A DNA stretch of 33,978 nucleotides from Bacteroidota bacterium (GTDB lineage: Bacteria > Bacteroidota > Bacteroidia > J057 > JAJTIE01), in the NCBI GenBank assembly GCA_019638695.1, contig JAHBTG010000030.1, positions 1 through 33,978 on the forward strand. The letters run 5' to 3'. Below the pieces are notes generated by a model. That model ran no database searches, was not told where the DNA came from, and saw only the letters and a program-made list of their open reading frames with translations. Shown piece by piece: positions 1 through 5,995 of the stretch. Every line of letters begins with the position of its first letter. Position 1 is the first letter of the stretch. The position numbers and the translations under genes were made by a program.

Positions 1-178
1 CGGGAACGCCCAGTTCCAGTAATTCCGGCAGGAGTTGTGCCCGCAGCCCGGTGGTCAGCTCATGCTCTGTGCAACCATTTGCCACAGCGCCCGGGTCGTT
101 TACGTGATGGCCGGCCCGCAGGTAGAGGACAGGCTGCTGCATGTGGGGATCGAATTGAGAAAAAAGCTCGGCGAGCAT
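1..178 (-). CDS. N-acetylmuramoyl-L-alanine amidase-like protein, N-terminal part (cut by window edge)
   Basis: The first 59 codons are visible, starting at ATG 178-176 on the minus strand; the rest lies beyond position 1. Residues 19-36 contain LRAGHHVNDPGAVANG, which resembles the opening beta strand and first zinc-ligand histidine (AGH) of the Amidase_3 family, followed by a TEHELTTGLR helix typical of these enzymes. The family cleaves the bond between N-acetylmuramic acid and L-alanine in peptidoglycan. No signal peptide is visible, as expected for a phage-type cytoplasmic endolysin. It follows the capsid-like gene on the same strand after about 120 bp holding a strong hairpin, so a lysis or tail-associated role is inferred from context. 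Only the N-terminus can be judged; the remaining zinc ligands and catalytic glutamate are outside the window. Confidence 0.6.
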   Translation of the reverse strand, partial: MLAELFSQFDPHMQQPVLYLRAGHHVNDPGAVANGCTEHELTTGLRAQLLPELLELGVP

Positions 179-241
179 GGTCTTGTGTCATTTTGTTTGA
201 AGGGTGCTTGTGTAATCCGCGGAACAACCGCCGCCAGGGGT

Positions 242-273
242 GCCCCGCGGCCGGCAAGCGGCCGGCGCGGGGC
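242..273 (-). terminator. GC-rich hairpin between the capsid-like gene and the amidase
   Basis: GCCCCGC (242-248) pairs with GCGGGGC (267-273), and GCCGGC (250-255) pairs with GCCGGC (261-266). G249 is bulged and the loop is AAGCG. This gives a 13-bp, nearly all-GC stem just downstream of the capsid-like stop codon at 301. There is no U-tract on either strand, so it is not a classical intrinsic terminator. It could attenuate transcription into the amidase or stabilise the 3' end of the capsid message. Confidence 0.4.
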
Positions 274-300
274 CGGTTCCCCGGCAGAGGCGGGTATGGC

Positions 301-1179
301 CTAGCTGGTGGCCGTGACGATAGCGCCTATACCCTTGTTGCGGACGGGTAGTGCCAGGAAGCGCTGCTGAAAGCCGATAATATCGCCACGGGCGTCCGGG
401 TCGCGCAGGCGCTCAAACATGTCCAGGCTGCCCACTGCTTTCATCACCTCGTCCTTATGGAAGGCCAGGGCACGGGCATAGCGGTCATTCACCCCAAAAG
501 AGGCGCCATAGGCCTTCTTGGCGGTGCCGCTGTCGTAGAAAGGCAGATTCTCATAGGTATACACCTTGAAACCATAGAGGAAGCCGGGCGTGCTGCCATC
601 GCCATGATTGAACATCTGGTTATACAGTGCACGGTCTTCATTACGCAGGTGTTCCTGCGCCTGGCTATCGAGCAGGAGCACACGCCCTATGCGGGGAATA
701 TGCTGGCTGTCAAACCGCTGGGCGAGATTGGCCACATCGGAATAGGTGATCTGGCGGTGTCCGCCGCTCAGCGTACCGGAGGTTTGCATCACGGGCGTGA
801 GGGACCCGTCTGCCGCAGGGGCATAGGCATGGGCCGCTTCATTGTACTGGCGCAGCAGGAGCGCCTGCTTATGCCCGTAGATAATGCTGGCCATCTTGTC
901 ATAGCTCAGTTCGGCCTGTTCTGCATTGCGCACAATGGTACTCTCCGTGTCATAATAGGCCAGAGTGAGTGTCAGAGCCGTGTCCGTGCGGGTAGAGGCG
1001 GGCACCGGGTAAGTAGTGTTGTTTTTCAGCACCGCGGGGTTGACGCCGGCTTCCGCCAGGTTGATTACGTCATTTTCCACAAAAGTGCTGAGATCCAGGG
1101 CCTCGTTCAGAAAAGTAAATTCCGGATAGAAATTCTCCTTGACGAGCGCAAGCCAGACTTCTTTGTTGAGTCCTGCCAT
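301..1179 (-). CDS. Probable phage major capsid protein
   Basis: A 292-residue protein with an ATG start and TAG stop, no signal peptide and no membrane segment. The N-terminal region (MAGLNKEVW, then VENDVINLAEAGVNPAVL around 33-51) and the middle strands (TLTLAYYDTESTIVRNAEQAELSYDKMASI around 70-100) resemble major capsid proteins annotated in Bacteroidota prophages. In those, strand-rich segments alternate with a YDK-type helix, and a late segment (here FGVNDRYARALAFHKDEVM) leads to the C-terminus. Its length is normal for a capsid subunit. The identification rests partly on context: a ClpP-type head maturation protease ends 55 bp upstream and an amidase follows. No scaffolding, portal or terminase gene is visible. 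It may equally be a domesticated shell-forming protein; a profile or structure search would decide. Confidence 0.55.
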   Translation of the reverse strand: MAGLNKEVWLALVKENFYPEFTFLNEALDLSTFVENDVINLAEAGVNPAVLKNNTTYPVPASTRTDTALTLTLAYYDTESTIVRNAEQAELSYDKMASIIYGHKQALLLRQYNEAAHAYAPAADGSLTPVMQTSGTLSGGHRQITYSDVANLAQRFDSQHIPRIGRVLLLDSQAQEHLRNEDRALYNQMFNHGDGSTPGFLYGFKVYTYENLPFYDSGTAKKAYGASFGVNDRYARALAFHKDEVMKAVGSLDMFERLRDPDARGDIIGFQQRFLALPVRNKGIGAIVTATS

Positions 1180-1234
1180 AAGAATAAATTGTTTGGGTGA
1201 ATGAATACGGAAAAGAAAGAAACACGGTGCGGGC

Positions 1235-1951
1235 TTATGCCTTCACACGATCCAGTAATGCCCGGAAGCGTTCGGGTTCCTGGGCCTTGAGCCGCGCCAA
1301 TCCCTGGGGATCCTGGCGGGCCCATTGCAGGTAATCCCAGCCTGCACGGGCATCCGTAGCCCGGGGGAGCAGAGCCGCCAGCCGCTGAGGGGCAGGCCGC
1401 TCTTCAGTAGGGTAAAATGCCGCCATCTGCAACTGCAGCACCTCGTCTACAAAACCCAGCTCGTGGGCACGGGAAGCAGAAAGCCATTTCTCCTCGCGAA
1501 GTAATTGCAGCATATCCTCCGCAGACATGCCCGTGCGGGCCGTATACAACTGCACAAACTGCTGCTCCAGCTCCTCGGAGATCTGAGCGGCATCCCTCAG
1601 CTGGTCGCTGCGACCCGTAGCGGTGGTGATGGGCAAATGAACCATCCACTCTGCCAGGGCATCCATCACGACACGGTCGCAGCTGAGTGCAATGAGCGTG
1701 GCCATACTGGCGCAGGCCCCTACCACATAGGCTGTCTTGGGCGCAGGGTGCTGCCGCAACGCCACAGCGATGGCATTGCCCACCGGCACACTGCCGCCTC
1801 CGGAATTGATATACACTTCTATGCGCTCTGCCTGGGGCAGCGCATCCAGTTGCCGGGTAACGGAAGCTTCCGTCACCTCTTCTCCCAGGTAGCCCGTGAT
1901 GCGAATACGGAGCGTCCCGGCTTGATTGGTTATTTGTAAGGGCTTGAACAT
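1235..1951 (-). CDS. ClpP-like phage head maturation protease
   Basis: 238 residues from ATG at 1951. A longer reading back to 1987 would add MRWKKIPFSFAS, but the ATG at 1951 fits the family start and has a promoter-like box just upstream. It carries the Clp serine-protease layout: INSGGGSVPVGNAIA at about 49-62 (oxyanion glycines), nucleophile Ser82 in GACASMATL, His105 in WMVHLP, and AHELGFVDEV near residue 170. ClpP/SppA-fold proteases of this kind process capsid and scaffold proteins during phage head assembly. Cellular ClpP has the same active-site spacing, but is about 200 residues and more strongly conserved (MIHQP). Here the neighbouring capsid-like gene and the 45-residue basic C-terminal extension favour the phage role. 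Likely cotranscribed with the capsid gene (55 bp gap). Confidence 0.82.
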   Translation of the reverse strand: MFKPLQITNQAGTLRIRITGYLGEEVTEASVTRQLDALPQAERIEVYINSGGGSVPVGNAIAVALRQHPAPKTAYVVGACASMATLIALSCDRVVMDALAEWMVHLPITTATGRSDQLRDAAQISEELEQQFVQLYTARTGMSAEDMLQLLREEKWLSASRAHELGFVDEVLQLQMAAFYPTEERPAPQRLAALLPRATDARAGWDYLQWARQDPQGLARLKAQEPERFRALLDRVKA

Positions 1952-2109
1952 GGAAGCAAAGGAAAACGGTATTTTTTTCCAGCGCAAATTATCTAAACCA
2001 TTGAGGTACAGATAATTACTATTAAGGTAGACGTGCCGACCAAAGGAGTATTTTGGTCCGGAATCTTACCAAACAGGTACCGGATTTGGGCGTTTCGCCG
2101 GCCGAAAGC

Positions 2110-2814
2110 TCAACGCCCACTCACAACAATCCGCAGGAAGTTAACGGACTCGGTGAACAATACGCGCAGCCCCAGCTTGCGAAAGGTGACCTGCGGACGC
2201 AACGTAACGGGTACGGCCTGCACCTGCAAACCCGGCCGGCCGGCCACCCGGTAGATAAACTCCAGGTCAAAGAGATAACGACGAATGCGGGTGTGTAGAA
2301 ACAGGGGACGCGCGCCCGGAGAAAATCCTTTGAGACCCGCCTGGGTGTCCGTCACGGGCAAGCGCAATACCCTGCGCAGCACCCACCGGAACGTGCGCGA
2401 CAAGACCCGCCGGAAACCCGGCACCTGGGCATAGTAGCCTGTATGGCGCACGCCTATGGCGACATCTGTCCCACACAGCAGGGTATCCAGCACGGCAAGC
2501 ATGCTTGCTTCGGTATAGGGAAAATCGATATCTGTATACAGGTAATACTGGGCATCCAGCACGGCGACTCCGGCCCGTAGTGCAAAACCTTTGCCGCGAT
2601 TAGGGGCATGGCTCACATACTGCATACCGGGCAAACGCTGGCGCAGGAAATCCAGGTCGGCAGCAGTCACTCCATGTGTACTGCCGTCATTGACCAGGAC
2701 CACCTGCAGATTTACCCGGGGCCGGGCAGCCTGCAATGTGTGTATGGCAGCAGCTACCCGCTGCGACCAATCTGGCGGGGGATTGTAACAGGGAAGCACC
2801 AGGGCCACATGCAT
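2110..2814 (-). CDS. GT2-family glycosyltransferase (dolichyl-phosphate-mannose-synthase-like)
   Basis: 234 residues from ATG 2814, the first Met directly before the GT-A opening strand. The motifs in order are LPCYNPP (7-13), LVNDGST (40-46), the RGKGFALRAG loop (73-82), the metal-binding YTDIDFPY with D95 and D97, and DTQAGLKGF at 156-164. This set is typical of the DPM1/DPG-like branch of GT2, which transfers a sugar from a nucleotide donor to a polyprenyl phosphate at the inner face of the membrane. There is no C-terminal membrane segment, so it is a soluble or peripheral form. It is divergent from a membrane protein starting 36 bp away, a pairing that suggests joint work on a lipid-linked sugar, though this is inferred. 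Sugar specificity cannot be read. Confidence 0.85.
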   Translation of the reverse strand: MHVALVLPCYNPPPDWSQRVAAAIHTLQAARPRVNLQVVLVNDGSTHGVTAADLDFLRQRLPGMQYVSHAPNRGKGFALRAGVAVLDAQYYLYTDIDFPYTEASMLAVLDTLLCGTDVAIGVRHTGYYAQVPGFRRVLSRTFRWVLRRVLRLPVTDTQAGLKGFSPGARPLFLHTRIRRYLFDLEFIYRVAGRPGLQVQAVPVTLRPQVTFRKLGLRVLFTESVNFLRIVVSGR

Positions 2815-2850
2815 GTCTTCAGATGTGTATATTGGGACCTGTATTTTGCA

Positions 2851-4458
2851 ATGGCCGGTCCGTCCGGTCATTCTTCCCGGCCAAAAGTAGACAAATTCGT
2901 GGCAAAGACGCGCATCCGGCCTGCCTGGCAAACAGAGATCCTGTTCTCCCTGCTGTGCGTACTGACCTATACACTGCTGCAAGGGTATATCGTGGGACTG
3001 GAGGATCAACTGGACTACCTGCCCTACAGTCTGTATCTTTCCCAGCCAGACTTATATTCACAGGATCTGTTTATCCAGACGCTGGCCAGCCAACCGGTGC
3101 ATGAACGAACCGTATCCGCCGGGCTCGTCAGCCTGTTTGCGCCGCATCTGGAGGCTGCCATGCTGGGCCTGCACCTGCTCACAGCCTGTGCACTGGCCTG
3201 GGGGCTACTACGGGTGGCGCAGCAATACCTGGGAGTTAACTGGCGCGCCTATCTCACGGTACTATTCACCTTTACGGCCTTACAATATGTCTACTGGGAT
3301 GCAACGGAATTGCTGTACAACAACTGGCAGGGGGACACCGTAGCCATGACCTGCGGCGTGTGGGCCTTATGGCTGGCAGACCGACGGCAATATTTACGGG
3401 CTGCGGGATTACTGGCACTGGGCACACTGTTTCACCCATTAGTGGGGCTCTTGTGGGCAATCTGGCTGGGGCTGGCCCTACTGGTCACACATCGGCAGTA
3501 CCCGTGGCGCAGCGTGATGGCAGCGGGCATATTCTATTTCTTACTGGCAGGCTGGTACATAGCTTTATTGCTGTATTCCAAACAAACGGGCGCACCTCCT
3601 GACCCTGACCATTTTGCCAGGTACTATGTATTCAGGGCCCCTCATCATTTTATGCCGGACAGCTTCAGCCGGAAAGGCTGGATACTGCTGGCCATGTTTA
3701 TTCCGCTGGGTATATGGCGATTACGAGGTATGCCACGGGCGCTTATCCTGTGCTTTATGGTCATTGCCTGCCTGTATGCCTTATGTGTGGGGCTCTTACG
3801 CCACCCCGCCATCGTTCCCCTGCAATGGTACCGGCTCAGCCCCGTGGTCGAATTCCTGGGAGCAATAGCCGCCGCCAGCCTGTTGCCGGCAGCATTACCC
3901 CTAAAGGTCAGCCGGATACTCCGGCACAAAGGGATATGGACGGGAACCGGCCTACTGCTCATGGTCCTGCTGGCCTGGTGGCCTGCACATACACCCAGGC
4001 CCTATCACTATCACCCGGGCAACCTGGCCACACACCCGGAGGTGGTCCTGGGCCGGGTCATGCGCCAGAAGCTCCCGGCAGAGGCCCTGGTATTACACCC
4101 CTTGCGTTTTGGAGGCCACAAGTATTTCGGAGGGTGCAGCAGTTACCTGGAATACAAGTCTATTCCCCGCACGCAAGCAGCTTTCCGCACCTGGTATGAG
4201 CGGCTGAGCCGTATCTACGGCAAGGAAGCGCTCAACCACCCCGACTTTTGGGAACAGGCAGACAGCCTGTACCCGGCCAGGATACCTGCCCTACAAGACT
4301 CGCTTCCGACATGGGGGATTACACATGTCATAATGCCTGCAGGGCAGGCGCTGTCTTTACCCAAAGTATGGGAAACCCCGCATTACGTACTGTACACGGT
4401 ACCGTCTGTCATCAAAAAAGGGGAGCCTGTGCTCCCCTCTTCCTGGTTTTCTGAATAA
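2851..4458 (+). CDS. Polytopic membrane protein, unknown function (possibly DUF6798-like)
   Basis: 535 residues from ATG 2851, with about ten hydrophobic segments. The first (SLLCVLTYTLLQGYIVG) comes about 30 residues in and the last (TGLLLMVLLAWW) around residue 365. It is followed by a roughly 160-residue C-terminal extracytoplasmic domain. Recognisable spots are DQLDYLPY after the first membrane segment and GTLFHPLVGL in the middle; the arrangement recalls GT-C-fold or DUF6798 proteins, but I do not identify it firmly. Other possible starts are GTG 2899 (VAKTRIRPAW) and in-frame codons upstream of 2851. A TATTTTG box at 2842-2848 sits so close to ATG 2851 that GTG 2899 must be considered. 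The C-terminus overlaps a terminator hairpin for the facing gene. Divergent from a GT2 transferase, so a lipid-linked glycan role is plausible but unproven. Confidence 0.75.
   Translation: MAGPSGHSSRPKVDKFVAKTRIRPAWQTEILFSLLCVLTYTLLQGYIVGLEDQLDYLPYSLYLSQPDLYSQDLFIQTLASQPVHERTVSAGLVSLFAPHLEAAMLGLHLLTACALAWGLLRVAQQYLGVNWRAYLTVLFTFTALQYVYWDATELLYNNWQGDTVAMTCGVWALWLADRRQYLRAAGLLALGTLFHPLVGLLWAIWLGLALLVTHRQYPWRSVMAAGIFYFLLAGWYIALLLYSKQTGAPPDPDHFARYYVFRAPHHFMPDSFSRKGWILLAMFIPLGIWRLRGMPRALILCFMVIACLYALCVGLLRHPAIVPLQWYRLSPVVEFLGAIAAASLLPAALPLKVSRILRHKGIWTGTGLLLMVLLAWWPAHTPRPYHYHPGNLATHPEVVLGRVMRQKLPAEALVLHPLRFGGHKYFGGCSSYLEYKSIPRTQAAFRTWYERLSRIYGKEALNHPDFWEQADSLYPARIPALQDSLPTWGITHVIMPAGQALSLPKVWETPHYVLYTVPSVIKKGEPVLPSSWFSE
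2882..2889 (-). promoter_or_regulatory. -7 promoter box for the GT2 gene
   Basis: The minus strand reads TACTTTTG, an exact match to the Bacteroidota TAnnTTTG element, about 67 nt upstream of the GT2 start codon at 2814. It lies inside the 5' end of the divergent membrane-protein reading frame, which is one reason to doubt that gene's ATG 2851 start. Confidence 0.45.
4414..4437 (-). terminator. Intrinsic terminator for the TerB-like gene, inside the facing coding region
   Basis: GGGGAGC (4420-4426), loop CTGT, GCTCCCC (4431-4437), preceded on plus by six A residues (4414-4419). Read on minus this is a 7-bp GC stem followed by a run of six U, the classical Rho-independent form. It serves the minus gene whose stop is at 4472. 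It also encodes residues close to the C-terminus of the plus-strand membrane protein, whose stop is at 4456-4458. Confidence 0.8.
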
Positions 4459-4471
4459 AAATCATTAAAGC

Positions 4472-4903
4472 CTAAGAAACCGCGGCGCCAATTTCCACGC
4501 CATAGGTCTCATTGAATACCTTGAGCACGGCATCCATATAAGCTTGTTCGCCGTCGGTAATCTCGCCTACTTCCATGATCATCTCCATGATCTCCCAAAG
4601 GGCATTGAGATGACTTTTGCGGTAAGCAGGCATGTTATGGAATTTGGCCAGGAACTCAAAGGCCTTTTCGCGGTGCATCTCAGGCGTCCACAGCTTGTAA
4701 TCGGCATCTACAGACATGGCCTCCAGTACCGGCTTGATCTCAGGGTACTTTACGGGCAGGCCGCGGTCCATCTTGTAGATAATAATCTTGATTTTTTCGA
4801 TCTCTGCTTTGCTGAGACCAGCATCAGCTTTGATCAAACCAACGAAAAAATGTACGAGATACATTTTAGCGTAGTCTTCTGCATTGTGCTTGTAATTGAT
4901 CAT
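4472..4903 (-). CDS. Small helical protein, TerB-like
   Basis: 143 residues from ATG 4903 (MINYKHNAEDY). A 21-residue longer reading exists, but the start at 4903 lies a normal distance behind a canonical promoter. The protein is predicted all-helical, without signal peptide or membrane segment. The phrases GLIKADAGLSKAEIEKI (about residues 22-38) and VGEITDGEQAYMDAV (about 112-126) resemble the two acidic, EF-hand-like turns of the TerB/DjlA N-terminal fold, where Asp/Glu clusters bind metal in some members. That match is by eye only. A monocistronic unit: own promoter upstream and own terminator downstream at 4414-4437. Its function in the cell is unknown. Confidence 0.75.
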   Translation of the reverse strand: MINYKHNAEDYAKMYLVHFFVGLIKADAGLSKAEIEKIKIIIYKMDRGLPVKYPEIKPVLEAMSVDADYKLWTPEMHREKAFEFLAKFHNMPAYRKSHLNALWEIMEMIMEVGEITDGEQAYMDAVLKVFNETYGVEIGAAVS

Positions 4904-4953
4904 GGGGTGTTGTGGTATTGAGGATGTCTTAATTATCAAGTTGAATTGCGCTG

Positions 4954-4984
4954 CAAAATTAGACAATAGCCAACATTAAGGCAA
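4954..4984 (-). promoter_or_regulatory. Canonical Bacteroidota promoter of the TerB-like gene
   Basis: On minus, TTG (4984-4982) is followed after 20 nt by TAATTTTG (4961-4954), an exact TAnnTTTG match with near-ideal spacing to the -33 element. The predicted transcript start is near 4948, giving a leader of about 45 nt before ATG 4903. Confidence 0.65.
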
Positions 4985-5016
4985 TAATTTTATGAGATCA
5001 CCAGAATACAATTTGT

Positions 5017-5142
5017 TCAAAAGCCGCTTTTGATAGCCCAACGGAAACCGGGAAGGGTTGAATAGCCATTTTTTTCCGTCAAGGTCTGGTTCCATACCTC
5101 TGAGATGGTCTCCGCTACCTTAAAGGGAAACCCGATTTGCAT
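5017..5142 (-). CDS. Possible 41-residue small protein
   Basis: An uninterrupted frame from ATG 5142 to TGA 5017, opening MQIGFPFKVAETISEVW and ending RWAIKSGF. It fills most of the gap between the TerB-like gene promoter and the 5202 gene. Its composition is protein-like (a mix of hydrophobic, charged and aromatic residues), but no -7 box is visible upstream. An alternative frame across the same bases also stays open for about 47 codons, so this may be a gene relic or chance. Not recognised. Confidence 0.2.
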   Translation of the reverse strand: MQIGFPFKVAETISEVWNQTLTEKNGYSTLPGFRWAIKSGF

Positions 5143-5167
5143 CGTATAGAGTGGCTACTGTACTTTG
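5136..5167 (+). promoter_or_regulatory. Promoter of the 5202 gene
   Basis: TTTG (5136-5139), 21 nt, then TACTTTG (5161-5167), a one-base-shorter version of TAnnTTTG. The predicted start of transcription is about 30 nt before ATG 5202. Confidence 0.5.
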
Positions 5168-5201
5168 CGCCCCATTCAAACGTCAATCAAATTCTCATCC
5201 C

Positions 5202-5882
5202 ATGTCTCTTGTTTCCTCTCCTTTCCTGCAACTCTCGCAGGCAGGTGCCGTATGCCTCGACAAGGTGCAGTATGTCAAAGGCCTCCAGCTATTCCTGAAC
5301 GGAGCCCCGCCCGTTACCCTCACCGCAGAAGAAACCGCCTGGTTTCGAGATCCGGCGCATTGTATCAACACCGGGCAACTGGCTGCAGCAGAAAAGACCT
5401 GGCAACAAGCCAAACGCGAGTATAACCGTGCCGTCAGCACAGTGGATGCCCACAACACCCACCTGGCCGAACTGCACCAGCTGCGGGAACAAGCCCACTC
5501 CCTGGGACTAACGGACGAACATGCCCGAATCTACGAGAAGCTGAGAGCAGCCGGCGCCCCCCGGGAATACCCGCGGCCGCCTCACCCGCCGGTCGTATCT
5601 ATGGCAGACAAGACGTTCCTGTGTGTGGAAGAATATGTGCTCACCCGACGGATTGCCCGGTTCCAGTACAAAGACGGGCGGGCACAGCTGTTCTATCCCG
5701 GGCACAGCCAGCCCCTTGTGTTAAAGCAAGCTGCACTTGTGGAGGCCTTCTTGCTGGGTGACCTTACCAAACCCCACCCGGCAGCACCCGATGTGGCCAA
5801 TCACTTGCCCGACACAACGGAAGGCCACACCTTAAAAGATACCGGCACCCTGCGCCAGCGGCTTATGGAACTGGGCATATAG
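5202..5882 (+). CDS. Hypothetical cytoplasmic protein, unrecognised
   Basis: 226 residues from ATG 5202 (MSLVSSPFLQLSQ). An upstream in-frame ATG at 5151 would lie ahead of the predicted promoter and is rejected. There is no signal peptide or membrane segment. Residues about 70-125 form an amphipathic, probably coiled helix pair (AEKTWQQAKREYNRAV, HTHLAELHQLREQAHS). They are followed by a proline-rich linker (PREYPRPPHPPVV) and a small strand-rich part containing CVEEYVLTRRIARFQYKDGRAQ. The promoter at 5136-5167 and a terminator at 5902-5939 make it a one-gene unit. I do not recognise the family and assign no function. Confidence 0.65.
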   Translation: MSLVSSPFLQLSQAGAVCLDKVQYVKGLQLFLNGAPPVTLTAEETAWFRDPAHCINTGQLAAAEKTWQQAKREYNRAVSTVDAHNTHLAELHQLREQAHSLGLTDEHARIYEKLRAAGAPREYPRPPHPPVVSMADKTFLCVEEYVLTRRIARFQYKDGRAQLFYPGHSQPLVLKQAALVEAFLLGDLTKPHPAAPDVANHLPDTTEGHTLKDTGTLRQRLMELGI

Positions 5883-5901
5883 GTCTTGTCTTCATCATGG
5901 C

Positions 5902-5939
5902 AAAACGGGGGCGCCTCCTCCCAGATGCCCCCGTCTTTT
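5902..5939. terminator. Intrinsic terminator after the 5202 gene
   Basis: ACGGGGGC (5905-5912) pairs with GCCCCCGT (5927-5934) around a 14-nt loop. AAAA precedes the stem and CTTTT follows it, so the structure could act on either strand. Its position, 20 nt past the stop codon of the plus-strand gene, fits termination of that unit. Confidence 0.7.
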
Positions 5940-5983
5940 GCCGTAAAAGCGTTTCTTTTACAAGCCAGACAGCCGTTTCCTTC

Positions 5984-5990
5984 TAATTTG
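5984..5990 (+). promoter_or_regulatory. -7-like box of the 5996 membrane-protein gene
   Basis: TAATTTG, a seven-base version of TAnnTTTG, ends 5 nt before ATG 5996. This predicts a leaderless or nearly leaderless transcript. The match is imperfect, so support comes mainly from its position. Confidence 0.35.
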
Positions 5991-5995
5991 CAGGC

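Noticed and set aside
2608-2850. N-terminal extension of the plus-strand membrane protein
   Set aside because: These bases code for the start of the conserved GT2 enzyme on minus (motifs LPCYNPP and LVNDGST), and the extension has no membrane or signal character.
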